Assembly (NCBI GenBank): GCA_030817875.1
Contig: JAUSZU010000001.1
Span: 6,138,001 to 6,202,000, forward strand
From: Flavobacterium sp. W4I14
GTDB lineage: Bacteria > Bacteroidota > Bacteroidia > Sphingobacteriales > Sphingobacteriaceae
Length of the DNA: 64,000 bases
Reading direction: 5' to 3'
Shown: piece after piece, positions 49,312 to 57,378 of the stretch
How the letters are laid out: each line of letters starts with the position of its first letter
How positions within the stretch are numbered: position 1 is the stretch's first letter
Position numbers and translations under genes: made by a program
The notes under the pieces: model-generated
Database searches by the model: none
What the model was told of the DNA's origin: nothing
The model's input: the letters and a program-made list of their open reading frames with translations, nothing else

Positions 49312-49428
49312 TTTGTTTATTCTTGTTGTTTTTAACCGTCAGATGGAGCTTGTCATAATAAATAAGCATTCCATTCTTTATTTTGACTATTTATTATGGG
49401 CGGTTCATAATACTGTCTTTTGTTATTT

Positions 49429-49461
49429 AAAAAAAGCGTCCCGTTTGTATCGGGACGCTTT
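49429..49461 (-). terminator. Intrinsic terminator of the ilvE attenuator
   Basis: On the minus strand AAAGCGTCCCG (49461-49451) pairs exactly with CGGGACGCTTT (49443-49433), an 11-bp stem with a 7-base loop, followed by T. It lies between the leader ORF and ilvE. Confidence 0.85.
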
Positions 49462-49485
49462 AGGTATATTTAGTTTTTTTAAAAT

Positions 49486-49623
49486 CTATTTAAACTGCGT
49501 CCGCTTATTGCCCCATAAAATGTTTAGGAGTAGGAGGTTAAGTAAAATGACAGGTAACAACACTACATTACCAGCTGCTTTTGCAGTAATAGCGGTAGAA
49601 AATGTGTTGCTGTGAATAGTCAT
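49486..49623 (-). CDS. ilvE leader peptide (attenuator)
   Basis: 45 codons with ATG at 49623 and a TAG/TAA-type end at 49486. Residues 19-36 read NVVLLPVILLNLLLLNIL: 14 of the 17 from Val20 are Leu, Ile or Val. Such density is unusual in a soluble protein and fits an attenuator sensing all three amino acids. The terminal codons (residues ~40-44) contain GGACGC, which can pair with GCGTCC of the terminator arm; with a 2-base bulge, TTTA/TAAA extends it to ~10 bp. It could be mistaken for a membrane peptide, but its position argues for a leader. Confidence 0.8.
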   Translation of the reverse strand: MTIHSNTFSTAITAKAAGNVVLLPVILLNLLLLNILWGNKRTQFK

Positions 49624-49646
49624 TGTTATCTTATTGTTTATAAAAA

Positions 49647-49677
49647 CCAATTTAGTTTTTGGTTCATTAATATGCAA
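49647..49677 (-). promoter_or_regulatory. Candidate promoter of the ilvE leader
   Basis: TTG (49677-49675 minus) is separated by 20 bases from TAAATTGG (49654-49647 minus), one mismatch from the -7 consensus TAnnTTTG. The expected start site is ~15-20 bases before the leader ATG. Confidence 0.45.
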
Positions 49678-49699
49678 GAGAAATCAGAAAAAAGTTAAA

Positions 49700-50014
49700 T
49701 AAGAATATTATTCTGTTAATTTAGTAATAATAGGAATAATATTCTTAACTATAGTTGGATTAGTTATTTAATGCCGATAGAGGTAGACCAAATATCAAAA
49801 CGGTATACGGTCTGTTTGTTATGCTTGCATTATAAATTTTCTGTTTTTCTGCCTAAAACGAGTAAAAAGGTATATAAAATTGAAAATTCAGACGATATTT
49901 TAATATTAAAATCCCAAGAATTATTAATGTTTTTTGTGGATATTAAAGTATTATTAAACATGCTTGATTGCTTATTGGAAATAGTTATGTAATTTAATAT
50001 TAGAAACTATTCCT
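49700..50014. other. AT-rich gap with no clear gene
   Basis: A strongly AT-rich stretch between the divergent ilvE leader and the lipoprotein hydrolase. A 73-codon frame at 49771-49992 exists but has no recognisable domain, no clear start context and unusual composition; I do not call it. Regulatory sequences of both flanking genes probably lie here. Confidence 0.5.
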
Positions 50015-50968
50015 ATGAAAACAATTTATATCTTTTTTGTCGTTTTAATCATATTATTTAGTGGTTGTTCCCCGTCAGATTCAACCTCACATCTCAAAAT
50101 GGGGAACCAGACCATTTTAACTTCTGATGCGGTAAAGTTATCTGTTAAGGTAGCAGGTAAAGGCCCTGTTTGTATTTATTTGCATGGAGGCCCTGGTCAG
50201 GATTTTCTTTCCTTTGAAAAAATGGGTGGCGCTAACCTGGAGAAATGTTTAACGATGGTTTATTTAGATCAAAGAGGATCTGGTCATTCGCAAAATGCAA
50301 AAAATTATAGTTTAGACAGGGTTGTTCAGGATGTTGAAGAACTGCGGTTAAAATTGGGTGTGGAAAAGGTGTACTTACTTAGTCATTCATTTGGCGGTAT
50401 TCTGGCCATTAATTACGCCTTGAAGTATCCAGAACATTTATCTGGCATTATCATGGCGAATACAATAGCCCATTTCATGAATCCGAACCAGGTGAAGGAA
50501 CAAATTGAATATGGATACCGGTTATTGAAAAAGGATACCGCTATAAATGAAACAGATTTTAAAAAATTAATGAATGAAGCGGCGCTGGTTAGAAAAAAGT
50601 TAAGCGCGGTGCATCTTGGATATAAATATATCGCCAATGATGTAAATACCGTTATCAAAATGGATAGCATCGAAAATTCCTATAAACGTACATCAGATTT
50701 CGGAATGACAGTTTTTATGCCTTTAATTGATAGCACAAAGGTGCAGAAGTATCCAGAATATTTTAAAGATTATGCTTTACTTACCAGTGAGATTAAAACG
50801 CCGGCCTTGATTATAACGGGTAAGAATGATCAGGCTGTTGGGCCGAACTATTATAAAAATTATAAATTCCCCAATCAAAAGGTAGTACAGCTGGATGGTT
50901 CCCATATGCTTTATCATGAAAGGAATAAGGAATTTACTGCAACAGTTTGCGATTTTGTTAAACAATAA
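50015..50968 (+). CDS. Lipoprotein alpha/beta hydrolase (proline iminopeptidase-like)
   Basis: 317 residues. Lipoprotein signal with Cys18 (LFSGCSP). The S33-type hydrolase motifs are HGGPGQD (oxyanion loop, 57-63), DQRGSGHS (85-92), nucleophile Ser125 in LLSHSFGG, Asp272 in GKNDQAVG and His297 in GSHMLYHE. All triad residues are present. HGGPG and DQRGSG fit proline iminopeptidases and similar enzymes, so aminopeptidase activity in the periplasm or at the cell surface is plausible. It is convergent with atpC. Confidence 0.85.
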   Translation: MKTIYIFFVVLIILFSGCSPSDSTSHLKMGNQTILTSDAVKLSVKVAGKGPVCIYLHGGPGQDFLSFEKMGGANLEKCLTMVYLDQRGSGHSQNAKNYSLDRVVQDVEELRLKLGVEKVYLLSHSFGGILAINYALKYPEHLSGIIMANTIAHFMNPNQVKEQIEYGYRLLKKDTAINETDFKKLMNEAALVRKKLSAVHLGYKYIANDVNTVIKMDSIENSYKRTSDFGMTVFMPLIDSTKVQKYPEYFKDYALLTSEIKTPALIITGKNDQAVGPNYYKNYKFPNQKVVQLDGSHMLYHERNKEFTATVCDFVKQ

Positions 50969-50977
50969 CACAAAACA

Positions 50978-51012
50978 AAAAGCCTCCCTGATTTTTAAAT
51001 CGGGAGGCTTTC
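50978..51012. terminator. Bidirectional terminator between hydrolase and atpC
   Basis: AAAGCCTCCC (50979-50988) pairs with GGGAGGCTTT (51002-51011), with extra GAT/ATC pairs inside. A-runs and T-runs flank both sides, so it can end transcripts from both directions. Confidence 0.8.
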
Positions 51013-51033
51013 TAAATGAGTTAATTATTTTGC

Positions 51034-51279
51034 TTAAGCGACGCCTTCGGCTAAAACCACAATTTTGTTGTGAATAGCTTCTACTACACCGCCTTTAATA
51101 AAAAAGCGCTGCTCATCAGCTTTGTTTGCTTTTATAATAACTTCTCCATCTTCTAAAGTAGAGATGATAGGGGCATGGTCTTTTAAAATCTGGAAAGAGC
51201 CTAAAGTACCAGGCACCGTAACTGCTGTTACTTCACCTTCGAAAACTTTTTTATCTGGAGTTAATATTTCTAAATTCAT
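51034..51279 (-). CDS. atpC: ATP synthase F1 epsilon subunit, short form
   Basis: 81 residues, covering only the N-terminal beta-sandwich of epsilon (MNLEILTPDKKVFEGEVTAV ... AIHNKIVVLAEGVA). The C-terminal helical inhibitor domain of the ~135-residue enzymes is absent; this form is common in Bacteroidota. It couples the gamma stalk to the c-ring. The start at 51279 was chosen because the extra 20 residues upstream come from repeat DNA. Confidence 0.93.
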   Translation of the reverse strand: MNLEILTPDKKVFEGEVTAVTVPGTLGSFQILKDHAPIISTLEDGEVIIKANKADEQRFFIKGGVVEAIHNKIVVLAEGVA

Positions 51280-51290
51280 TTTTTTTAGAT

Positions 51291-51356
51291 TGGAGATGTG
51301 AGATATGAGGTTTGAGACTAAGTCCCTCTCACATCTCATATCTAGTGTCTCAAGTC
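51291..51356. repeat. Repeat between atpC and atpD
   Basis: GATGTGAGATATGAGGTTTG then AGAC faces CTCACATCTCATATCTAGTG then TCTCAAGTCTC, an imperfect inverted pair built of TGAGATG/CATCTCA words. It occupies the short gap between the two F1 genes. Confidence 0.6.
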
Positions 51357-51358
51357 TC

Positions 51359-52861
51359 TTAGTTCGCTTCTGCTAATAATTTTTTACCTTTTTCGATCGC
51401 ATCTTCAATGCTACCAACCAAGTTAAATGCAGCTTCCGGATACTCGTCAACTTCACCATCCATGATCATGTTAAATCCTTTGATGGTATCTTTAATGTCA
51501 ACCAATACACCTTTTAAGCCAGTAAATTGCTCAGCTACGTGGAAAGGTTGAGATAAGAAACGCTGAACACGACGTGCTCTTGATACAACTAATTTATCTT
51601 CTTCAGATAATTCGTCCATACCTAAGATCGCGATGATATCTTGTAATTCTTTGTAACGTTGTAAAGTTTCTTTAACACGTTGTGCAGTGTTATAATGCTC
51701 ATCACCTAAAACAGCAGGAGAAAGGATACGTGAAGTAGAATCCAATGGATCTACCGCAGGATAAATACCTAGTTCAGCAATTTTACGCGAAAGTACTGTA
51801 GTAGCATCTAAGTGGGCAAAAGTTGTTGCCGGAGCCGGGTCAGTTAAATCATCCGCTGGTACATATACCGCTTGTACTGATGTAATTGATCCACGTTTTG
51901 TTGAAGTAATACGCTCTTGCATTAAACCCATTTCAGTTGCCAATGTTGGTTGGTAACCTACAGCTGATGGCATACGACCTAATAAAGCCGATACCTCAGA
52001 ACCTGCCTGCGTAAAACGGAAGATATTATCAACGAAGAAAAGGATGTCTTTTCCAGCGCCTTCGCCGTCACCATCACGGAAATATTCTGCAACTGTTAAT
52101 CCTGATAATGCTACGCGTGCACGTGCACCAGGAGGCTCGTTCATTTGACCGAAAACCAAAGTTGCTTTAGATTCTTTTAATTTTTCAGTATCAACTGCTT
52201 TCAAATCCCATCCACCTTTTTCCATTGAGTGTAAGAATTCGTCACCATAGTTGATAACACCTGACTCAATAAACTCACGAAGTAAATCGTTACCCTCACG
52301 AGTACGCTCACCAACACCTGCGAATACTGATAAACCAGCATAAGCTTTAGCGATGTTGTTAACCAACTCCATAATTAATACCGTTTTACCTACACCAGCA
52401 CCACCGAATAAACCGATTTTACCACCTTTTGCATATGGCTCTAATAAATCGATTACTTTAATACCTGTAAAAAGTACCTCAGTTTCAGTTGATAAATCTT
52501 CGAACTTAGGAGGAGTAGCGTGGATAGGACGACCATCAGTTTTATCAACTGTGTTGATACCATCAATCGCTTCACCAACTACATTAAATAAACGACCTTT
52601 AATTTGGTCGCCAACTGGCATTTTAATCGCAGCACCAGTATCAACTACGTCCATTCCACGAACTAAACCGTCTGTAGAGTCCATCGAGATCGCACGTACA
52701 CGATCCTCACCTAAGTGCTGTTGAACTTCTAAAACAATTTTTTGTCCATTTTCTTTCGTTATCTCTAACGCATCAAAAATTTTAGGTAGATGGGCATCAT
52801 TAGCAAAGCTAACGTCAACCACAGGGCCGATAATTTGTGCTATTTTTCCTAAGTTAGGCAT
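51359..52861 (-). CDS. atpD: ATP synthase F1 beta subunit
   Basis: 500 residues. Catalytic subunit. Walker A is GGAGVGKTVLI, the GERTREGND and PPGARARVAL motifs and the DELSEEDKLVV region (homologous to the DELSEED lever) are present. The start MPNLGKIAQIIGPVVDV was chosen over a 10-residue longer frame. Together with atpC it forms a two-gene unit separate from the rest of the atp genes, as in many Bacteroidota. Confidence 0.97.
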   Translation of the reverse strand: MPNLGKIAQIIGPVVDVSFANDAHLPKIFDALEITKENGQKIVLEVQQHLGEDRVRAISMDSTDGLVRGMDVVDTGAAIKMPVGDQIKGRLFNVVGEAIDGINTVDKTDGRPIHATPPKFEDLSTETEVLFTGIKVIDLLEPYAKGGKIGLFGGAGVGKTVLIMELVNNIAKAYAGLSVFAGVGERTREGNDLLREFIESGVINYGDEFLHSMEKGGWDLKAVDTEKLKESKATLVFGQMNEPPGARARVALSGLTVAEYFRDGDGEGAGKDILFFVDNIFRFTQAGSEVSALLGRMPSAVGYQPTLATEMGLMQERITSTKRGSITSVQAVYVPADDLTDPAPATTFAHLDATTVLSRKIAELGIYPAVDPLDSTSRILSPAVLGDEHYNTAQRVKETLQRYKELQDIIAILGMDELSEEDKLVVSRARRVQRFLSQPFHVAEQFTGLKGVLVDIKDTIKGFNMIMDGEVDEYPEAAFNLVGSIEDAIEKGKKLLAEAN

Positions 52862-52929
52862 ATCTGTTGTGAGTAAATTTATTACAGTCAATGAATTAAA
52901 GCTGTTTATAGGGGCTCCAATTCGGTTGG

Positions 52930-52937
52930 CAAAGTTA
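52930..52937 (-). promoter_or_regulatory. Candidate -7 promoter element of atpDC
   Basis: On the minus strand TAACTTTG fits TAnnTTTG. It lies ~70 bases before the atpD start. The -33 region is not clear. Confidence 0.45.
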
Positions 52938-53022
52938 AGTTATTCTTACTTAATTTTAAATATATATTATAAATTTTTTCAACATGGTTTTTATAGATAA
53001 TTTAGAGCCATAAATAAGGGAT

Positions 53023-53931
53023 ATGAAAACCATTTTAACAACAGGTAGCAACGGTCTTTTGGGGCAGAAACTAACTGAAAAAATTCTCGCCGAAGGTAGG
53101 GTAAAGCTTGTTGCCACTTCTAAAGGAACAAACCGCTATCCGGTAAAGGATGGGTATGAATATTCAGAAATGGACATTTTAGATGCTGTTCAGGTTAGGG
53201 AAGTTGTCGAAAGATATAGCCCTGATGCCATTGTGCACACCGCAGCAATGACCAATGTTGATATCTGTGAAGCCAATAAAGCGCTTTGTCGCCAATTAAA
53301 TGTAGATGCAGTTGAAACGCTGATATCAATATGTGAAGAGAAAAACATTCAACTTATTCATTTAAGTACCGATTTTGTTTTTGATGGTGCCAACGGACCA
53401 TATAAAGAAGAGGATGCAGTTAATCCGGTAAGTTATTATGGCGAATCGAAAGTACTGGCGGAAGAGCTGTTAAAGAACTCAAAAGCAAACTGGGCAATCT
53501 TAAGAACAATATTGGTATATGGGATAACTAGTGATATGAGCCGGAGCAATATTGTATTGTGGGCCAAAGAGGCATTAGCAAAAGCATCGCCTATTAATGT
53601 AGTAAACGATCAATGGCGTATGCCTACCTTAGCCGAGGATTTGGCTGAAGCCTGCTTATTGGTTGTAGAAAAAAATGCAAAAGGAATTTACCACGTATCG
53701 GGTAAAGATTACATGAGTATTGCAGATTTAGTGCGAAAAGTTGCTCATTTTTGGAGCCTTGATCAATCCTTTATTAATGAAATAAGTTCTGTAAGTTTAA
53801 ACCAAACGGCTAAACGACCGATCAGAACTGGTTTTGTTTTAGATAAGACCCTTAAGGATCTAAATTACTGTCCACATAGTTTTGAAGAAGGCTTGGCAAT
53901 TTTAGATCAGCAGATGAAAAAAGATAATTAG
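53023..53931 (+). CDS. dTDP-4-dehydrorhamnose reductase-like SDR
   Basis: 302 residues, extended SDR of the RmlD/NAD-dependent epimerase group. TGSNGLLGQKL (7-17) binds NAD(P), STDFVFDGANGPYKEED follows, and YGESK supplies the catalytic Tyr-Lys. MTNVDICEANK is a family feature. Without the other rml genes nearby, a nucleotide-sugar reductase role is plausible but not proven. Confidence 0.83.
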   Translation: MKTILTTGSNGLLGQKLTEKILAEGRVKLVATSKGTNRYPVKDGYEYSEMDILDAVQVREVVERYSPDAIVHTAAMTNVDICEANKALCRQLNVDAVETLISICEEKNIQLIHLSTDFVFDGANGPYKEEDAVNPVSYYGESKVLAEELLKNSKANWAILRTILVYGITSDMSRSNIVLWAKEALAKASPINVVNDQWRMPTLAEDLAEACLLVVEKNAKGIYHVSGKDYMSIADLVRKVAHFWSLDQSFINEISSVSLNQTAKRPIRTGFVLDKTLKDLNYCPHSFEEGLAILDQQMKKDN

Positions 53932-53937
53932 TTTACT

Positions 53938-53996
53938 GGTTATTAGTTCATTGGGGATACAATAATAATAAACTAATAGGCAATGAACTAAGAACC
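53938..53996. repeat. Inverted repeat between the SDR and peroxiredoxin genes
   Basis: GGTTATTAGTTCATTG (53938-53953) faces CAATGAACTAAGAACC (53981-53996) with 15 of 16 positions pairing. It may end the upstream transcript or be an interspersed repeat of the ATTAGTTCATTG word. Confidence 0.6.
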
Positions 53997-54027
53997 AATT
54001 AATTTTAACCCATAAAAAAAATACATA

Positions 54028-54492
54028 ATGGCATTACAAGTTGGCAATAACGCCCCTGATTTCAAATTATACAGTTCAGATTTAGCAGAAATTGCGCTTT
54101 CTGGTTTCAAAGGTAAAAAAGTAATTATTCACTTTTTCCCGATGGCTTTTACCGGAACGTGTACAGAACAATTATGTACCATGCGTGATAATTTTAGTTA
54201 TTACGAAGGGATAGGTGCACAGGTAATTGGCATCTCGGTTGATTCTCCGTTCTCTTTGGCTAAGTTTAAAGAAGTTCAAAGTTATCAGTTCCCTTTATTG
54301 TCTGATTTTAATAAAGAAGTATCAGCAGCTTATGGTGCTTTTTATGATGAATTTGCGTTCGGATTGAAAGGTGTTTCTAAAAGAGCGGCTTTTGTGATCA
54401 ATGAAGAAGGAAAAATAGCTTATGCAGAAGTTTTAGAAGATGCACATGATTTGCCTGATTTTAAAGCAATTAATGATGCATTGAACGTGTAA
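54028..54492 (+). CDS. Peroxiredoxin (AhpE/BCP-like)
   Basis: 154 residues, thioredoxin fold. The peroxidatic Cys45 lies in FPMAFTGTCTEQLC, followed by Cys50 which could act as resolving cysteine. The context PMAFTGTCT with the upstream FKGKKVIIHFF strand is typical of thiol peroxidases of the AhpE group. It detoxifies H2O2 or organic peroxides in the cytoplasm. Stand-alone, with an inverted repeat upstream and the tRNA gene downstream. Confidence 0.9.
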   Translation: MALQVGNNAPDFKLYSSDLAEIALSGFKGKKVIIHFFPMAFTGTCTEQLCTMRDNFSYYEGIGAQVIGISVDSPFSLAKFKEVQSYQFPLLSDFNKEVSAAYGAFYDEFAFGLKGVSKRAAFVINEEGKIAYAEVLEDAHDLPDFKAINDALNV

Positions 54493-54537
54493 AGCTTATT
54501 CTGCAAAGAATTATTTTAAGATTTTTTTAAAATTTAA

Positions 54538-54568
54538 TTGGAAATTAAAATATCAAATTATACCTTTG
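54538..54568 (+). promoter_or_regulatory. Promoter of tRNA-Arg
   Basis: TTG at 54538-54540, then 20 bases, then TACCTTTG at 54561-54568, matching the Bacteroidota -33/-7 spacing and TAnnTTTG. It precedes the tRNA by ~24 bases, the best promoter match in the window. Confidence 0.6.
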
Positions 54569-54591
54569 CAGTCCGTTAACGATACGGAAGC

Positions 54592-54665
54592 GCATTTGTA
54601 GCTCAATTGGATAGAGCATCTCACTACGGATGAGAAGGTTTGGGGTTCGAATCCCTACAAGTGCA
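54592..54665 (+). tRNA. tRNA-Arg (anticodon ACG)
   Basis: A 74-base tRNA folds cleanly: acceptor GCATTTG/CAAGTGC, D arm GCTC...GAGC, anticodon stem TCTCA/TGAGA with loop CTACGGA (anticodon ACG), 5-base variable loop AGGTT, and T arm TGGGG-TTCGAAT-CCCTA. The 3' CCA is not encoded and must be added. A -7/-33 match lies upstream and a strong terminator follows. Confidence 0.95.
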
Positions 54666-54670
54666 CTTGA

Positions 54671-54699
54671 AGGGAGGATTGAAAAATCCTCCCTTTTTT
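54671..54699 (+). terminator. Intrinsic terminator after tRNA-Arg
   Basis: AGGGAGGATT pairs with AATCCTCCCT around a GAAA loop, followed by six T. It ends the tRNA transcript. Confidence 0.9.
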
Positions 54700-54725
54700 G
54701 TTGTTCAGTTGAAAGACTTTTTTGC

Positions 54726-55316
54726 TTAACCCCGCTTTTCCCAGGAACCTTCCTCGCTAAGGATTTTTAAATAGCTGTTGTATGGCTCATTAGTGTGATA
54801 AAGTTGATACAGCTGATTGGTTAGCGCTGTAAGAAAGTTATAGAAAACTGAAAATTCTTCTTCTGAATTATAAATCCCACCCCACTCATTCAATATCCAA
54901 TTTAACCTTTTTCCATCCTGAGTGGTGATCGAAAATTCCAGGTAAGGCGTATCAACATCCGTGTTTTTGTAAAAGTCTTCCTGTCGTCCCCCCAAGAGAC
55001 CTATTTGTCTTACTGGAACCTGAATGGAATGTATTTCTGAAAACAAAACAGAACCGAAACAGGAACTGGTAAAGCCTTCTTTACTTAGCGAAACAATTTC
55101 TCCCGATCGCCTTTTGGAGGCCACTTTAACCAACCTGTAAATGCCCATAAACATTAATGGTAAGAGGATCAGCAATAGCCAGGCAGGGAAAAGTGGATCC
55201 GGATGTAGCAGTAAAACGGTAGCTGTTAGTGCAATAGTCAGCAAGGTGGTAAAAAACCAAAACAGAATAGTTGAGTCTTTTTTGCCGTTATTAAAATGGA
55301 AGCGATAGGTATTCAT
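54726..55316 (-). CDS. Membrane protein of unknown function
   Basis: 196 residues. Two hydrophobic segments (ILFWFFTTLLTIALTATVLL and LLLILLPLMFMGIYRLVKVA) form a hairpin near the N-terminus, and the rest is a soluble beta-rich domain with a PH-like feel (GEIVSLSKEGFTSSCFGSVL, IHSIQVPVRQI, YLEFSITTQDGKRLNWILNE). No catalytic motif. It is convergent with the tRNA transcript. Confidence 0.7.
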   Translation of the reverse strand: MNTYRFHFNNGKKDSTILFWFFTTLLTIALTATVLLLHPDPLFPAWLLLILLPLMFMGIYRLVKVASKRRSGEIVSLSKEGFTSSCFGSVLFSEIHSIQVPVRQIGLLGGRQEDFYKNTDVDTPYLEFSITTQDGKRLNWILNEWGGIYNSEEEFSVFYNFLTALTNQLYQLYHTNEPYNSYLKILSEEGSWEKRG

Positions 55317-55689
55317 AAATGACTAATTGGATAAATATCAAACCACAATTTCGGAAATTATTGCAGTAACGAAAGAGAAATTAATTGATAAAATTTTTAA
55401 TTTAGCTATACGCGGGGAACTGAAAGAGTAGTTTGCAACTGTTGAAATTGGAGAAGGCTTTTATTTTGGGCGTCAATCACTTGGAAATGAAATTTCCTAA
55501 ATAAAAACGAAAAAATAATTCATCTACTTTGCTGAAAAATACAAATGAAAAATGTTTTTACTTTAATTGTCCTGCTGTTAATGTTAGCCTTGGCAAAAGC
55601 ACAATCTAACCGAGAAGACATAGCCACTGCTTCATAATGGCTATTGGTTGAGGACAAATTATTTAATATGCTACAGATCTAAGGAATAA
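55317..55689. other. 373-base gap with a small secreted-peptide frame
   Basis: No full gene. A 30-codon frame (55545-55637) is described separately. The upstream part is AT-rich and may hold decayed coding sequence (KEKLIDKIFNLAIRGELKE in one frame ending near 55431), too short to call. No hairpin or -7 element is convincing. Confidence 0.45.
55545..55637 (+). CDS. Short secreted peptide or truncated exported protein
   Basis: 30 codons: Met-Lys-Asn then a hydrophobic run FTLIVLLLMLALAKAQ and a short polar tail. It is a clean signal peptide with little after it, so it is probably the remnant of an exported protein cut off by an early stop. It could also be a real small peptide. Confidence 0.4.
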   Translation: MKNVFTLIVLLLMLALAKAQSNREDIATAS

Positions 55690-56208
55690 ATGGAGAATCA
55701 TCAAATAGACTTTAAGCAAATACGGTTACAGGAAAATATTCCTTTAACTGAAGAAGAAATAGCACAAATGGAAACAGCGCAAAAAGCAATCATGAGAATC
55801 GCTGTAATTACGCTTGTTGCTGGTATATTCTTTATTGGGATAATCGCTGCTTTAGCTGTAGAAAAGGAAACGCTCAGCAATCTGAAGTATTACGACTATA
55901 TCGCTTTTGCAGCTATAGGATTATTAATGTTTAGTTTTTGCTACTGTATTGCCTGGTTGGCAGATAGGTACAGCAAATACAATTGGAAGAAAGATAAATT
56001 AAACGGAAAAAACAGATTAACGAGTGTAGTTATTGGTCGGGACAAAACAGAGCATGCAGAATACCTGACTTTTTCGGGCACATTCAAAAATGAAAAAATA
56101 AGGATTGAGGTTAAGCAAGAGGATTATAGCCGTTACAAAATTGGATCAAAGGTTATTGTTACTTATCTAAAATTTAGCAAGAGGGCTCTTGATATCACAG
56201 ACTTTTAA
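55690..56208 (+). CDS. Membrane protein of unknown function
   Basis: 172 residues. A polar N-terminus is followed by two membrane helices (AVITLVAGIFFIGIIAALAV and IAFAAIGLLMFSFCYCIAWL), and a C-terminal beta-rich domain (LTFSGTFKNEKIRIEVKQED, SKVIVTYLKFSKRALDITDF). The C-terminal fold could bind ligand or protein. Unrelated in sequence to the 196-residue membrane protein just upstream, apart from layout. Confidence 0.7.
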   Translation: MENHQIDFKQIRLQENIPLTEEEIAQMETAQKAIMRIAVITLVAGIFFIGIIAALAVEKETLSNLKYYDYIAFAAIGLLMFSFCYCIAWLADRYSKYNWKKDKLNGKNRLTSVVIGRDKTEHAEYLTFSGTFKNEKIRIEVKQEDYSRYKIGSKVIVTYLKFSKRALDITDF

Positions 56209-56525
56209 ATTTGAGATCGATAAAAATGGATCTTCTATTCTAGGCAATGGATGATTTTCTGCTGATGGGAACATTGTTGCACTTCTTTTTTTTCAATCTT
56301 AGTATATTGGAAGATATCAGCTCAGTAATGTTATTAATACTTACGTTTTTTGTAAAATTAATAAAAATGTAAAAGGATTGTTTGGTCAGACCCGTTAGTA
56401 TTTGAAGAAAATTCTGTTAAATATAAAAATGGCATAAGATTCTTCTTAGAAGAAGATAAATGTCATTAAAATAGCCCATTTTTAAATAAATCATCAATTT
56501 TAAATGGCATCTAAATTAATAATTA
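56209..56525. other. Gap before adk with nothing recognisable
   Basis: An AT-rich stretch with no ORF of substance. A TTCTTCTTAGAAGAA palindrome lies near 56439. I see no repeat family member and no feature I can name. Confidence 0.4.
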
Positions 56526-56533
56526 TATATTTG
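56526..56533 (+). promoter_or_regulatory. Candidate -7 promoter element of adk
   Basis: TATATTTG fits TAnnTTTG, 115 bases before the adk ATG, implying a fairly long leader. That leader contains a small AGCCATAGGAATAAGGCT hairpin at 56597-56614. Confidence 0.45.
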
Positions 56534-56647
56534 CAGCCTTGAAAGTAACAATGTCTAATCCTATTAATCAGTGATTTGAATATTACTTTTAACAGAGCCA
56601 TAGGAATAAGGCTTTTTTAATTTTTGAAGACAACCTAAACAACTTGA

Positions 56648-57223
56648 ATGCTTAATTTAGTTCTCTTTGGCCCTCCAGGGGCGGGTAAAGGCACCCAATC
56701 TGAAAAGCTGATTGCAAAATATCAGTTGGTACACGTTTCAACAGGCGATCTTTTTAGAGCACACGTTAAAGGAGAAACCGAATTAGGAAAAAAAGTAAGT
56801 CAATTGTTAGCTGATGGAGAGTTGGTTCCTGATGCCATTACAATTGCCATGCTTGAAGAAGAGGTAGATAAAAATCCTGATGCTAAAGGATTCGTGTTTG
56901 ATGGATTTCCGCGTACCGTTCCGCAAGCAATTGAGCTCGATCTATTTTTGGAGCGTAAAGGCAGTAAAATTGCTGGTGTTATTGCTTTAGATGTTGACCA
57001 GGAGGAGTTAACAAAACGTATTGCCGAACGTCACAAAACCAGCGGCCGTCCTGATGACGATGCTGAAAAATTAAAAAAACGGATTTCAGAATACTTTGAT
57101 AAAACCATCCATGTATTACCTTATTATGAGGAGCAAGGAAAGTTGAATAAAGTAAACGGGATAGGTGAAATAGAAACAGTATATAATGATCTTTGCGCTG
57201 TAATTGATCAGTATAAGGTATAA
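56648..57223 (+). CDS. adk: Adenylate kinase (short form)
   Basis: 191 residues. It balances ATP + AMP and 2 ADP. The P-loop is GPPGAGKGT (8-16), GFVFDGFPRTVPQA binds AMP, and RIAERHKTSGRPDDDAEKLK replaces the long Zn-binding LID, the short-form arrangement. It is followed by a stable hairpin and then obgE. Confidence 0.95.
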   Translation: MLNLVLFGPPGAGKGTQSEKLIAKYQLVHVSTGDLFRAHVKGETELGKKVSQLLADGELVPDAITIAMLEEEVDKNPDAKGFVFDGFPRTVPQAIELDLFLERKGSKIAGVIALDVDQEELTKRIAERHKTSGRPDDDAEKLKKRISEYFDKTIHVLPYYEEQGKLNKVNGIGEIETVYNDLCAVIDQYKV

Positions 57224-57287
57224 AGTTCACGTAGCGGATATAAAGAGACGGTTTTAATTAATTCCCGATCCAATATCAAAAACATAA

Positions 57288-57321
57288 AAAGAGTTATAAT
57301 GTTAAAACGTTATAACTCTTT
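57288..57321 (+). terminator. Terminator-like hairpin after adk
   Basis: AAAGAGTTATAA and TTATAACTCTTT are exact 12-base complements with a 10-base loop. The stem is AT-rich and the T-run short, so it may only attenuate read-through into obgE. Confidence 0.65.
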
Positions 57322-57378
57322 AATTTTAAAGGAATTGTTGTTTTCGACGTTCCAGTATTAACATTTCAATATTAAAAT

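Noticed and set aside
49771..49992. 73-codon frame on the plus strand
   Set aside because: AT-rich with no domain, no start context, and lies in the regulatory gap between ilvE leader and the lipoprotein hydrolase. Likely chance.
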